Made by a program: the position numbers and the translations under genes
Notes under the pieces: generated by a model
The model's database searches: none
The model's input: only the letters and a program-made list of their open reading frames with translations
What the model was told of the DNA's origin: nothing
NCBI GenBank assembly: GCA_014695195.1
Contig: JACJNW010000028.1
Coordinates: 1,136,994-1,200,993, forward strand
Length of the DNA stretch: 64,000 nucleotides
DNA from: Cyanobacteria bacterium FACHB-DQ100
Lineage (GTDB): Bacteria; Cyanobacteriota; Cyanobacteriia; Leptolyngbyales; Leptolyngbyaceae
Reading direction: 5' to 3'
Part shown: in pieces, positions 1 to 8,739 of the stretch
Position numbering within the stretch: the first letter of the stretch is position 1
How the letters are laid out: each line of letters starts with the position of its first letter

Positions 1-341
1 ACGATTTGCCCTACTGGGTGCAAGGGAACGGCAAGCCCCATCTAGTCATTCCCTATACGCTGGACAACAACGATATGCGATTTGCCACGAATCAAGGATT
101 TAATTCGGGCGATCAGTTTTTCGCGTATCTGCAAGATGCGTTTGATGTGCTGTACGAAGAAGGAGAAACCGCACCGAAAATGATGAGTGTCGGGTTACAC
201 TGTCGATTGGTCGGCAGACCCGGAAGAGCAGCAGCACTGGCGCGATTTTTAGATTATGTGCAAGGGCACGATCGAGTGTGGCTCTGTCGGCGCATTGATA
301 TTGCGCGTCACTGGCACGAACATCACAAACCCACGGCCTGA
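1..341 (+). CDS. puuE: Allantoinase PuuE / polysaccharide deacetylase family, C-terminal fragment
   Basis: The gene enters from the left edge, so only the last 112 or so residues are visible. The reading frame is open from the first bases, and the TTG at position 6 is an internal Leu codon (preceded by Asp), not a start. The fragment carries DLPYWVQGNGKPHLVIPYTL and, further on, SVGLHCRLVGRPGRAAAL, which I recognise as the C-terminal part of PuuE-type allantoinases of the NodB-fold deacetylase superfamily. These hydrolyse allantoin to allantoate in purine catabolism. The metal-binding N-terminal half lies outside the window. A general polysaccharide deacetylase is the alternative, but the LHCRLVGRPGR segment favours PuuE. 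Confidence 0.82.
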   Translation, partial: DLPYWVQGNGKPHLVIPYTLDNNDMRFATNQGFNSGDQFFAYLQDAFDVLYEEGETAPKMMSVGLHCRLVGRPGRAAALARFLDYVQGHDRVWLCRRIDIARHWHEHHKPTA

Positions 342-379
342 TCGGCTAGATTTAGAGCGATTTTACAGAGCAAAATCAG

Positions 380-410
380 AGAAAAGCATTGGTATAAAAC
401 TCGCTTTTCT
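380..410. terminator. Possible bidirectional terminator hairpin
   Basis: An 8-bp stem (AGAAAAGC at 380-387 and GCTTTTCT at 403-410) with a 15-nt loop lies between the convergent puuE fragment and the minus-strand gene ending at 449. The A- and T-rich arms could supply a U-tract in either direction. The stem is short, so support is modest. Confidence 0.35.
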
Positions 411-448
411 AAGGTTGCAAATCTTGCACTAATCTTGCTGATTGAAGT

Positions 449-931
449 TCACGAAACCTTCTCCAAGATTAACGTCAATATCTTCAAAGCTTTGCTTAGA
501 TCAGTGCGTACAGTTTGTAACTCAAGCTCGATCGTATCTAATCGTTGAAACACAGATGTTTGATTAGGGATAGAAACCGTTGCTTGTCGATTCAACTTAT
601 CAGCCAGCGATGCCCATGTGTTTGCCTTGATTCCGAAATGTAATTTTGCCTGTTTCAAGGTTTTGAACTGCTGCTGAAGTTGTTCGATTGTCAGTGGTTC
701 TGTTGTCGTGGATTGAGTATATCGCTCTAAATCTTCTTCCACCATTTCAACAACTTGATCAATTAAGCGATCGTGATTCTCCGAAATTTGGGCGGCTGCT
801 CCTAAAATTCGTGAGGTTGCCTTAATTTGCAAACTGGTCTCTTGGCGCAGTTGATCGGCGATCGCGCGAATATGATCGCCAGCGTTTCCCGAATTTGCCA
901 TCTTTTTAATTGCACTAGAGCGATCGCTCAT
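449..931 (-). CDS. Uncharacterised helical protein, second gene of coiled-coil pair
   Basis: A 160-residue protein that I cannot assign to a family. It is rich in Gln, Glu, Leu and Lys, has no membrane segment, and looks mostly helical. The C-terminal 30 residues have heptad-like spacing of hydrophobics. I chose the ATG at 931 because the longer frame would start with TTG inside the upstream gene, whereas the ATG has GGCAGG just before it and follows the upstream stop by 8 bp. The coding sequence begins ATGAGCGATCGC, so a HIP1-like site overlaps the start. It is almost certainly co-transcribed and translationally coupled with the coiled-coil gene upstream, so the two products may interact. 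That is inference from spacing only. Confidence 0.6.
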   Translation of the reverse strand: MSDRSSAIKKMANSGNAGDHIRAIADQLRQETSLQIKATSRILGAAAQISENHDRLIDQVVEMVEEDLERYTQSTTTEPLTIEQLQQQFKTLKQAKLHFGIKANTWASLADKLNRQATVSIPNQTSVFQRLDTIELELQTVRTDLSKALKILTLILEKVS

Positions 932-939
932 TGCCTGCC

Positions 940-1770
940 TCACTCTGCCAAAATTTCTTTTACTGCCTGCCAAATTCGCTGTAGTTTCTGAATCATGCCC
1001 ACAGGGTTAGTCGTTGAATCTTCATCGACGGAATCGACTAATCGTTGAATGCGATCCATGCGCTCAGCGACCACATACAAACTATCAATTGCTTCATCTT
1101 TGCGCTCTAAGGAGTCGCGTAGCAACACAGTCATCTCTCCGATCTCCTGTTTCAAGCGTTCATTCTCCCGCTTACGTCGCGTCTCCCAACCTTTAATTCC
1201 TGCCTTTGAGCGGCGTTCAAACTTAAGCTCATTCTGGGACTCGTTGTAGAGTGTCAGATAGCGATCGCGTTCCGCTTGAATCTGCTCGAATTTAACAGAG
1301 AGTTGATCATTTTTTGTTTTTTCAGATTCGTAAAGCGCCAAATAAGACTCAAAATGAGTTTGAGCTTCTTGATACAGCATTGAGTAAGATTGAATTTGAC
1401 TTTGAGCCTCTTGATATTGTGTAAAATAAGACTTTGCTTGGTTTTGAGCTTCCTTGTACTGAATCAGGTATGAACGTGCCTGAACTTGCACTTCTTCATA
1501 CTGCGTCAGCGTTGCTTGATATTGCTGCTGTGCTTCTTGATACAGTGTCAGTGATGTCTGATGCTTCCGTTGTTCCTCTAGGTACAAGCAATGTGTTTCT
1601 TCAGCTTCTTGCTCTTTTACTTTAGCAAGCTCCTGCCATTCGTCTCGCTGTACTCGTACCGTGGATAATTGCTGCCTCAGTTCATGAGTGGAAAGAGGCT
1701 CTTGTTTCTGAGACTGGGGATATTTGCGCTCATTGTCACGAGACTCGCTTCCCCGATCCGCTCTTTTCAT
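940..1770 (-). CDS. Coiled-coil protein with five 14-residue repeats
   Basis: A 276-residue hydrophilic protein with no signal peptide or membrane segment. Residues 77-146 consist of five consecutive 14-residue units, each starting with Tyr and following the pattern Y-x-E-A-Q-x-Q-x-x-S-Y-x-x-x. Fourteen residues are two heptads, so this region should form a regular coiled coil, with Tyr and Gln at fixed positions. Weaker copies continue to about residue 175. A basic segment (residues 185-205) and a second helical stretch follow. The N-terminal 25 residues are charged and probably disordered. It heads a two-gene unit with the 160-residue protein downstream, with 8 bp between stop and next start. 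A structural or scaffolding role is possible, but no function can be assigned. Confidence 0.65.
   Translation of the reverse strand: MKRADRGSESRDNERKYPQSQKQEPLSTHELRQQLSTVRVQRDEWQELAKVKEQEAEETHCLYLEEQRKHQTSLTLYQEAQQQYQATLTQYEEVQVQARSYLIQYKEAQNQAKSYFTQYQEAQSQIQSYSMLYQEAQTHFESYLALYESEKTKNDQLSVKFEQIQAERDRYLTLYNESQNELKFERRSKAGIKGWETRRKRENERLKQEIGEMTVLLRDSLERKDEAIDSLYVVAERMDRIQRLVDSVDEDSTTNPVGMIQKLQRIWQAVKEILAE
1333..1542 (-). repeat. Five 42-bp coding repeats in the coiled-coil gene
   Basis: Residues 77-90, 91-104, 105-118, 119-132 and 133-146 of the coiled-coil protein are in-register 14-residue units. The DNA of adjacent units is clearly related but diverged (recurring TTGATA/TTGTA and GAGCTTC motifs on the plus strand), which indicates old tandem duplication under protein-level constraint. 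Confidence 0.75.
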
Positions 1771-1921
1771 CGGTATCGTTTCACTCCAGCAATTTGTCGT
1801 CTAAACCTTAGTATCTTTTTGCACTGATACAAGGATAAGTCTAAGATTTCCGAAAAAGATTCATCTTTAAGCGAACTTCGTGAAGTACCCTTAAATCTAG
1901 CCCATTGATTTCTCTAGATCT

Positions 1922-2320
1922 ATGCAAGTATTCGTCTTACTTTTCAACGCCGACACTGATAATCCAGGAATCCATACAATTAGTGTGGGCGATCAGAACC
2001 TCGTGTTGATGTTTGCCCAAGAAGACGATGCCACGCGCTACGCCTTGATGCTGGAAGCTCAGGATTTTGCGGTTCCAACCGTTGAAAAGATTGAGCAGGA
2101 AGAAATTGAGGAATTTTGCCAAGATGCGGGGTACGAGGCATTCCTGATTCCAGAAGATTTCATGCCGCAAAACGAGTTTGAGCGATTGCTGCTCGCGCCC
2201 CCGGAACGGAACATCGATGAAACCGATTGGAATCCGGAGGAGAAAGCCCAACAGGAAGAATCTGAGATGTCGAATCGGGATCTCGATCGCATTCGTCGCC
2301 AACTAGAAGGGTTGCTCTAA
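1922..2320 (+). CDS. DUF3110 domain protein
   Basis: A 132-residue protein beginning [20 protein letters not shown] recognise this as the DUF3110 family, which is found in cyanobacteria and plastid-bearing organisms and has no established function. The conserved domain fills roughly residues 1-85. The C-terminal 45 residues are acidic, then end in a charged helix. It is probably cytoplasmic, since no signal or membrane segment is visible. Its TAA stop overlaps the TAG stop of the convergent mtnP gene by two bases, so the two transcripts must overlap at their 3' ends. Confidence 0.8.
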   Translation: MQVFVLLFNADTDNPGIHTISVGDQNLVLMFAQEDDATRYALMLEAQDFAVPTVEKIEQEEIEEFCQDAGYEAFLIPEDFMPQNEFERLLLAPPERNIDETDWNPEEKAQQEESEMSNRDLDRIRRQLEGLL

Positions 2321-3189
2321 AGATATTTGTTCAGCAGCAATCCGAGCTTCTCTCTTGCCGCCGCACGAATCTTATCTTTCGGAGTCAAAATGGCGTACTT
2401 TAACGCCGAATGCGCTTCGGAAACAGGCGGATTTTCGTTCAATCTTCGCACCGTCTCGCGGATCACTTTCTGGGCGTTCACGGCATTACGCTGGAGATTA
2501 TCGATCACCATTTCGACTGTGACGCTATCGTGATCCGGATGCCAGCAGTCGTAATCCGTTACCAATGCCAAAGTCGCGTAGGCAATTTCCGCTTCACGCG
2601 CTAACTTTGCTTCGGGAAGATTGGTCATGCCGATCACCGACGCGCCCCAACTGCGATGTAAATTCGATTCGGCTTTAGTAGAGAACGCAGGGCCTTCCAT
2701 ACAGACGTAAGTTCCGCCGCGATGCAAATTAACATTCGCGAGATCTAAACTCTCAACCGCATCGCCCAACACTTTTGCTAATGCTAGACAAACCGGATCA
2801 CCGAATGCCACATGAGCTACTACGCCATCGCCGAAAAAAGTTCCGACACGGTGATAGGTACGATCGATAAACTGATCTGGAATCACCATATCGAGCGGCT
2901 TTGCCTCAGCTTTCAGCGACCCCACCGCAGAAGCAGACACTAAATACTCGACTCCTAAACTTTTCATTGCGTAAATATTGGCGCGAAACGGCAATTCTGA
3001 CGGCATCAAATGATGGTTGCGCCCGTGACGCGCCAGAAAAGCGACACGAGTTTGATCCAAAGTGCCAATGATCAAAGCATCAGACGGTGAGCCGAATGGA
3101 GTGTCGACCGTTCGTTCTTCTACCTCTTTGAGCGCTTCCATTTTGTAGAGACCGCTGCCGCCAATGATGCCGATTTTAACTTCAGACAT
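2317..3189 (-). CDS. mtnP: S-methyl-5'-thioadenosine phosphorylase
   Basis: A 290-residue enzyme of the purine-nucleoside/MTA phosphorylase family, which cleaves methylthioadenosine to adenine and methylthioribose-1-phosphate in methionine salvage. Visible signatures are the N-terminal GIIGGSGLY glycine-rich phosphate loop, FLARHGRNH, the SAVGSL segment, [17 protein letters not shown] and the substrate-specificity segment [17 protein letters not shown]. Length matches the family. The ATG at 3189 gives the N-terminus [15 protein letters not shown] two codons upstream (3195) is possible but less likely. It appears monocistronic and is convergent with the DUF3110 gene. Confidence 0.93.
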   Translation of the reverse strand: MSEVKIGIIGGSGLYKMEALKEVEERTVDTPFGSPSDALIIGTLDQTRVAFLARHGRNHHLMPSELPFRANIYAMKSLGVEYLVSASAVGSLKAEAKPLDMVIPDQFIDRTYHRVGTFFGDGVVAHVAFGDPVCLALAKVLGDAVESLDLANVNLHRGGTYVCMEGPAFSTKAESNLHRSWGASVIGMTNLPEAKLAREAEIAYATLALVTDYDCWHPDHDSVTVEMVIDNLQRNAVNAQKVIRETVRRLNENPPVSEAHSALKYAILTPKDKIRAAAREKLGLLLNKYL

Positions 3190-3332
3190 AAGCACACTAG
3201 AACGTAAAATACGGGCTTATTCTAGTGTGTTTTGTCGGTGTGTCACAGATTCTTTTGTTTCTCTGTATGTTTTTGCTGCAAACCCGAACCACTGCACTTA
3301 CAATCTGGAAGTGAATTTAAGTAGATTGACTC

Positions 3333-3866
3333 ATGTTGAATGTCTTGCCTCTGAGGGCGATTTTATATCAGCTTTTCTTTATTGTGTTGGCGATCGCAGT
3401 CGAAGCGATCGTGCTGCAATTTTATTTAGGCATTGGCAAAAAATCCAGCATTCAATATGCCTCAACCGCAAATCTTTTCTCCACGGTCGTCGGCTGGCTT
3501 GTGTTTTTTTCGAGCGATCGCTGGCTGCCTCAACCCTGGCAACAACAGCTAATGAACTACATTTTTCTAGATGAAATTAGTAATTACTCCTTGTTAGTCG
3601 TGATTGCATTTGTGACATTTTTAGGAACGTTTGTGGTCAAACTTCAGAGCTTAAACTGGCTGGACTTGATTTTAGAGAACAAACCGACCAGCGTGATGGA
3701 AGTGCGCGATCGTACAAAATTTCAAGGTAAGTCCGCACAGCGTCAAGCCTTTCAAGAAGTACCGAGTCGAGCATTAGCTGTGCTGTTGGCGAACTCGGCA
3801 AGTTTTGCGCTGATTGCGTTGATTATTCTGATTCGGACAGTTTCTGAACAGCCCGTTGCGTTTTAG
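3333..3866 (+). CDS. fraC: Filament integrity protein FraC
   Basis: A 177-residue membrane protein, matching the size of Anabaena FraC (about 179 residues). Three hydrophobic segments are visible near residues 8-30, 80-100 and 150-168, with a tryptophan-bearing loop at 50-70. FraC is known to localise to the septum and is needed for filament integrity, intercellular molecular exchange and septal-junction formation. The decisive evidence is context: the next two genes, in the same orientation with gaps of 11 and 57 bp, fit FraD and FraE in length and topology, reproducing the fraC-fraD-fraE order of Nostoc/Anabaena. The primary sequence alone would be a weaker call. Confidence 0.82.
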   Translation: MLNVLPLRAILYQLFFIVLAIAVEAIVLQFYLGIGKKSSIQYASTANLFSTVVGWLVFFSSDRWLPQPWQQQLMNYIFLDEISNYSLLVVIAFVTFLGTFVVKLQSLNWLDLILENKPTSVMEVRDRTKFQGKSAQRQAFQEVPSRALAVLLANSASFALIALIILIRTVSEQPVAF

Positions 3867-3877
3867 GGATAGAAGCC

Positions 3878-4921
3878 ATGCTGTGGATGAATCAAGTCTT
3901 TAAGCAAATTCGCGATCGCGTCACGCTGCCGCAATGGGCATCCTGGCAAACGCTCTTATTCTTAAGCATTTTTAGCGTAATTGTTGCGGCACTCACCACA
4001 TCGCCGCCGCCGCAAATCGCTCAACGGATTATTTCATCTTTTGGTTGGATATTCCTAATTCTCAGCGTGTGGTGGTTTGTCTACGAACCGCCTGTGAAAA
4101 AGAAATTGACTTTTTATAATTTCTTTATCGGTCCTTGGATTGTTGGGGCGATCGTATGTGTATATTTGTTCGGCACGATCGAAGGTGGAAGGATTCCAAC
4201 TCAAACTTCATGGATCAGTTGGCCCCCGATTTCATCGCTTATCTGGTCAGCTCCCAAATTCATCAAGTCTGACTCCAAAACCAAAAGCCCCGTTTACACC
4301 AATCCCAGCAAGGCACATCGTCAAGACATCATTTTGGTGATATTAGCCAATCTCATTATTAGCTGCTGGTTTCAGTTCTCCTTTCAAATTCAAAATTGGA
4401 TTGCAAATAATCCCTCGCTGCAAGGCGAAGATTTCTCGCGCAGTGGGTTTGTTTGGCAACCGCAGCGCTTCGATCGAGATACGGCGCTCTCTCGTGGAGC
4501 CGATGTGCTTAACATTGCCGCCCAATCTGTCCGCACTGAACTCGAAGGCAAACCCTGGGGACAGGTCGAACGCTGGCTTACCAACCTCGATCAGCAAGTG
4601 CCGCGCTTGAGGCAGCAGGTCAAGGAGCAACTGCCGCGATCGTCACAGCCAGATTTATGGATGCTCAATGCTGAAGTCACTTCGGCAGCGTATGACTTAA
4701 AGCTTCAAGCCCTCTGGCGCAGACCCAACTCTCGTCAGGCAGGATCTGAACTAACGCGCACTTGTCGCATTACTCCGGTACGGCGAGAAAGACCCACACC
4801 AGAGTTTAGATTCGATGACTCGGCTCCGCCAGCTCCGGCTCCGGCTCGCGTGCAAGAAGTAGGAACTGTGCAATGTGGTTCGATCACGCCGCCTAAGCAA
4901 ATTCAGCCGACCAGATCGTAA
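3878..4921 (+). CDS. fraD: Septal junction protein FraD
   Basis: A 347-residue protein (Anabaena FraD is about 343). The N-terminal half has about five hydrophobic segments (roughly residues 22-40, 50-67, 83-103, a short one near 115, and 150-168). A soluble C-terminal half follows with a helical, coiled-coil-prone stretch around residues 205-265 and a Pro/Arg-rich tail. In Anabaena, FraD is a structural component of septal junctions, with its C-terminal part in the periplasm. The start at 3878 (MLWMNQVF) follows fraC by 11 bp with GGGATAGAAG upstream. The two Cys near residues 282 and 331 could form a periplasmic disulfide, which is speculative. Confidence 0.8.
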   Translation: MLWMNQVFKQIRDRVTLPQWASWQTLLFLSIFSVIVAALTTSPPPQIAQRIISSFGWIFLILSVWWFVYEPPVKKKLTFYNFFIGPWIVGAIVCVYLFGTIEGGRIPTQTSWISWPPISSLIWSAPKFIKSDSKTKSPVYTNPSKAHRQDIILVILANLIISCWFQFSFQIQNWIANNPSLQGEDFSRSGFVWQPQRFDRDTALSRGADVLNIAAQSVRTELEGKPWGQVERWLTNLDQQVPRLRQQVKEQLPRSSQPDLWMLNAEVTSAAYDLKLQALWRRPNSRQAGSELTRTCRITPVRRERPTPEFRFDDSAPPAPAPARVQEVGTVQCGSITPPKQIQPTRS

Positions 4922-4978
4922 TTCTTCGGGCAAAATGGGGAATTCGAAAGGTGAGTTTCTTGTGCAGGAGAATTGGCT

Positions 4979-5779
4979 ATGAGTCAGGCGGTGCAGACCG
5001 TGGGCGGTACGGTCATGCGAATTCAGGCGATCGCGGCAAATGTGTTTCGAGAAGTGATTCGCGATCGTGTTCTCTATCTGATTGGGCTTTATGGAGCGGG
5101 CTTGTTGTTAGCGGGTCGCCTTTTACCCGAAGTGGCGGCGGCAACCGAAGCGAAAATTCTGCTTGATTTGGCGCTGGCAGCGATGCCCGTTTTCGGATTG
5201 ATTGTGGCAATTTTTATTGGCACAGGATTAGTCAACAAAGAAATTGAAAAACGCACCGTTTTTGTCCTAATCGCAAAGCCTGTGAGCCGTGCTGAGTTCA
5301 TCATTGGCAAGCATTTGGGGTTATCGGCAGTTTTGGCAGTGTTGATTACAGCTATGACCGTGAGCGCGATCGCGATTCTATCTGCATTCAAGGCTCCGTT
5401 TCCTTTGGCAAATCTTCTCTTGTCCTCTATTTTTCTATGGCTGCAATTGTCTCTAGTCAGCGCGATCGCGCTGCTGTTTAGTGTGTTTGCTAGCGCTCTG
5501 CTGGCGATGATGCTGACGTTTGGCATTTACCTGATCGGACAACTGAGCCAAGACCTGGTGCAATTCGGCAGATTGACCAAAAATCCTGCGATCGAAACTG
5601 CGACCCAAGGATTGTATCTTGTGCTTCCGGATCTAGCGCGGTTGGATTTGAAAAATCAAGCAGTCTACAACTTAATTCCCGCTGCCCCCACTTTATTCGC
5701 AAGCGTGTTGTATGCCCTGCTTTACATCACCTTGACTTTGGCGATCGCGTCGCTGATTTTTTCACGGCGGGAATTCTAA
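4979..5779 (+). CDS. fraE: FraE, ABC-2 type permease of the fraCDE operon
   Basis: A 266-residue integral membrane protein with six predicted hydrophobic segments and the ABC-2 permease layout. A short cytoplasmic N-terminus leads to a segment at about 27-50, then NKEIEKRTVFVLIAKPVSR (an ABC-2 coupling segment), then further helices to residue 262. The ATG at 4979 has GGAG eight bases upstream, and a TTG two codons earlier is less likely. FraE is required with FraC and FraD for filament integrity in Anabaena. No ATP-binding subunit is encoded next to it, so its partner must lie elsewhere. Confidence 0.8.
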   Translation: MSQAVQTVGGTVMRIQAIAANVFREVIRDRVLYLIGLYGAGLLLAGRLLPEVAAATEAKILLDLALAAMPVFGLIVAIFIGTGLVNKEIEKRTVFVLIAKPVSRAEFIIGKHLGLSAVLAVLITAMTVSAIAILSAFKAPFPLANLLLSSIFLWLQLSLVSAIALLFSVFASALLAMMLTFGIYLIGQLSQDLVQFGRLTKNPAIETATQGLYLVLPDLARLDLKNQAVYNLIPAAPTLFASVLYALLYITLTLAIASLIFSRREF

Positions 5780-5911
5780 GCTTCATACTTGCCTGCAACT
5801 TCTTAAGGCTTTGATTAAGCTCACAGTCTTATCAAGCTGAGGGCTAGGTAGATCTCGGTAGGATGATCAGTAATTCCACAGAGACTCTACTTCAACCTCC
5901 GTAATGTCTAA

Positions 5912-7663
5912 ATGATTCGAGAAAGCTGCATGACTTTGCAACTGCACCAGACCAGTCGGGAGGAATCGACCAGCGCCGCTTTGCGTCAATTCTTTACGCA
6001 GCCGGATTCCTGCATCGCGAATCCTCTTGCGGCTGCGTATTGGGTCGAACGCTTTCTCAATGATGTGAATGCTCGCCTGTTCGAGTGCCTGAACAATGCG
6101 CCCACCGAAGCAAAGCTCTGGCAAACCCTAGCCGACGAATTAGCCCAAATCCTAAACGGTGAACTCGTCGCGATCGCCCTTCCGACTGAAACTGGCGCAC
6201 TTAAAATTCAGCATCTCGCCGCCTCAATGATGTCGCCTGATCGCCCCGGTTGTATGGCTCGTTTTGAGATCGAATTAGGTCAAGAATTAACGCTCTTAGA
6301 TCTACAGTCCTTGTCTCCCCTCAAGGGACAAAGCACCTGGGAACTGTGCGATCGTACAATCACTTACGGATGGTTGATCACTGTTTCTCCTACGTCACCC
6401 CTGCCGATCGATACGGCTCTGATGCAGCTCCGGCATCAATGTATCAGTCGAGCGATCGCGCAAACCATTCAGCTCATTCACCACGCTAAAACTACGCAGG
6501 GACTGCTTCAGAAATGCCAAATGCTGGCAACCGACAATCGGGAACTCACGCAAATTAGCAAACTCAAGAGCGAATTTCTGGCGAATACGAGCCACGAGAT
6601 CCGCACGCCTCTAAGCTCAATCCTTGGCTTTACGCACTTGCTGCGAGAGCAAGGTTACACCCCCTCTAATCTGCGGCATCAGGAATACCTCAAAATCATT
6701 CTCAGCAGTGGTCAGCACTTGCTGGCTCTGATCAACGACATCCTCGATTTGTCTAAAATCGAGGCAAATCAATTCACCTTGCAGCCAGAACCGATCGAGG
6801 TCAGTGAAGTCTGCAAACTAGCGCTGAAACTGGTGCAAGAAAAAGCCAGTGATAAAGGGTTACTCCTTAAGCTGGCGATTGCGCCCGGAGTCACTGCGAT
6901 CGTCGCTGATCCACTACGCCTCAAGCAGATGTTGTTTAACCTGCTTTCAAACGCGCTGAAATTTACCGATCGCGGCTCTGTGGGGCTAGAAGTCAAAGCT
7001 GTCGCAGACTTGATCGAATTCACAGTCTGGGACACCGGAACCGGGATTTCTTCTGAGCAGCAGCAGATCCTCTTTCGTCCCTATATTCAACTGCGAAATG
7101 CACCGCCGGGTGAAGGTACAGGATTGGGGCTGGCGCTCACTCGTCGGCTGGCTGAACTGCACGGCGGCTGGATACGAGTCGAATCGGAACCTAATCGCGG
7201 CTCACGCTTTACGATCGCGCTTCCCCGTACTGTCCCTGATACCGTTGCCCCCCGTGCAAACGGCCCCTGTACGCCTCCCCCGGCTGCTTCCTGCTCCGGC
7301 TCTATTCTTCTCGTCGAAGACCACGCGATTAATGCTCGATTAATTCTTACCTACCTCGGTAAACTCGGATACACCGTCACTTGGGCAAAAAGCAGTGAAG
7401 AAATGTGGCAAGCGCTGCAACAATCAGTTCCCACTCTGATTTTGATGGATATTCACCTTCCTGATGTCGATGGTTTAACGCTCACCCAACAACTACGATC
7501 GATGACTCCCTATCAATCCATCCCCATCGTCGTGCAAACCGCAATGGCGATGAAAGGCGATCGCGAAAAATGCCTCGCAGCAGGTGCAACCGACTATGTG
7601 ACAAAACCGATCGATCTCACCGCACTGGCACAAACCGTGGCAAAGTACAGTCAAAAACGTTGA
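5912..7663 (+). CDS. Soluble hybrid histidine kinase with C-terminal receiver
   Basis: A 583-residue protein without membrane segments. The N-terminal region (about 40-190) looks like a divergent GAF-type sensor. Helices at 195-220 lead to a HisKA domain with FLANTSHEIRTPLSSILGF, where His228 is the phospho-acceptor. The HATPase_c domain spans about 330-440, with N-box NLLSNALKFTD, G1 box DTGTGIS and G2 box GEGTGLGLALT. A Pro/Ala linker precedes a receiver domain (464-580) with Asp513 in LILMDIHLPDVDG and Lys565 in VTKPI. It is therefore a hybrid kinase that could phosphorelay internally. An alternative start is the ATG at 5930. No cognate regulator is adjacent. Confidence 0.9.
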   Translation: MIRESCMTLQLHQTSREESTSAALRQFFTQPDSCIANPLAAAYWVERFLNDVNARLFECLNNAPTEAKLWQTLADELAQILNGELVAIALPTETGALKIQHLAASMMSPDRPGCMARFEIELGQELTLLDLQSLSPLKGQSTWELCDRTITYGWLITVSPTSPLPIDTALMQLRHQCISRAIAQTIQLIHHAKTTQGLLQKCQMLATDNRELTQISKLKSEFLANTSHEIRTPLSSILGFTHLLREQGYTPSNLRHQEYLKIILSSGQHLLALINDILDLSKIEANQFTLQPEPIEVSEVCKLALKLVQEKASDKGLLLKLAIAPGVTAIVADPLRLKQMLFNLLSNALKFTDRGSVGLEVKAVADLIEFTVWDTGTGISSEQQQILFRPYIQLRNAPPGEGTGLGLALTRRLAELHGGWIRVESEPNRGSRFTIALPRTVPDTVAPRANGPCTPPPAASCSGSILLVEDHAINARLILTYLGKLGYTVTWAKSSEEMWQALQQSVPTLILMDIHLPDVDGLTLTQQLRSMTPYQSIPIVVQTAMAMKGDREKCLAAGATDYVTKPIDLTALAQTVAKYSQKR

Positions 7664-7720
7664 AACTCCGGATTCCTTTATATACTGATGAAGCTAAACA
7701 CCTGTTTTACTTTTTGAGCT

Positions 7721-8326
7721 ATGCAAGATGTCCCCGCCTGGTTATCTTCAATCGTCTGGACAGATTACCGATTGGCAGTCTTGTTTACTGTCATCTTGCC
7801 GCTGGTGTTGCTGATTTGGGCAGTCGTCCAGCGTTCAGAAGCGATTCAAAAATTGATGTTGATCTACTGGCGCGTCTCCAGTTTACTGGCGATCACCGTG
7901 TATTTGTTAATCGGAGTTTTGCCGATCGGCTTTGTCTCCGGCTGGCTGGCGCGGATCTTAATTCCGCTGGGTCTGTGGTACTGGGTGGACTTGAACGAAG
8001 AAATCCGCGATTCGCCGCCGAGTGCCTTGAAGCTTTCGGTTGTGTCTTGGCGTTGGGCAGTATCGCTGTACTGCGTTTTGGGAGCGATCGGACAGATTCC
8101 CGTCTTGCGCTGTGCCACGCTTGCCAGTCAACAGATTCTAAATGATGGTGCTTGTCGAGTTTGGCTTGATCCACCTTTCCTGTTCCGCGAATATTTTCAT
8201 GGGGGAGTCAGACCGTTTGTGCTCGGATTTTTTGGCATCCTCGGACTGGTGATTTACGTGCTGTATCTCGGCTATTTTGTTTTCTTCCGGTTAGGCAAGC
8301 GCAAGCGGACGGCGATCGAGAATTAA
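7721..8326 (+). CDS. DUF3177-type cyanobacterial membrane protein
   Basis: A 201-residue integral membrane protein with hydrophobic segments near residues 16-35, 47-68, 72-88, 110-128 and 165-195, and a basic C-terminal tail (GKRKRTAIEN). I recognise it as resembling the uncharacterised DUF3177 family of cyanobacteria. The family name is from memory and not checked. No function is known. It starts 57 bp after the hybrid kinase. Confidence 0.6.
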   Translation: MQDVPAWLSSIVWTDYRLAVLFTVILPLVLLIWAVVQRSEAIQKLMLIYWRVSSLLAITVYLLIGVLPIGFVSGWLARILIPLGLWYWVDLNEEIRDSPPSALKLSVVSWRWAVSLYCVLGAIGQIPVLRCATLASQQILNDGACRVWLDPPFLFREYFHGGVRPFVLGFFGILGLVIYVLYLGYFVFFRLGKRKRTAIEN

Positions 8327-8351
8327 GTTTACCTGTTCTTTTTTGGGGTTC

Positions 8352-8651
8352 ATGAAACATTCCATTGGGCATCGTTTAGAGCAATACACGATTAAGTGTC
8401 CGAATGAGGTCTTGTTGTTGTCGATCGAAATTGAGGGTCAGCCGGATCAAGTTGCGATATTTAAGGGATTTTCTAGTTCGCTAATGAATCCGACTTCGTT
8501 TGATCCAGATGTCCCGGTTTTACCGGATTCTGCGGTGATTCAATCGATCGATCGGCTAGAAAGTCCCTATAACCCAAACGCGCCGCGCTATGTGGAACAG
8601 GGACTAAGCTGGGACGCATTTCAGCGATTGCTGGATGCAGTGGGAATCTAA
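8352..8651 (+). CDS. Small conserved hypothetical protein
   Basis: A 99-residue acidic protein starting MKHSIGHRLEQYTIKCPNEV. The ATG at 8352 is preceded by TTGGGG, a purine-rich site, and an in-frame TTG at 8343 is less plausible. The middle (residues 18-45) reads as alternating beta strands (VLLLSIEI then VAIFKGF), followed by a Pro/Asp-rich loop and a short helix. I think this family recurs in cyanobacteria but I cannot name it. It sits 25 bp after the DUF3177 gene and upstream of glmM. Confidence 0.6.
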   Translation: MKHSIGHRLEQYTIKCPNEVLLLSIEIEGQPDQVAIFKGFSSSLMNPTSFDPDVPVLPDSAVIQSIDRLESPYNPNAPRYVEQGLSWDAFQRLLDAVGI

Positions 8652-8739
8652 CTAAGCGGCTAAAGAAGAACTAGCGCTGAAGTTAGAGTGACAGGGGTGC
8701 GATCGAATAACGTCAATTGTGTGAGGATGTGAACAACTT

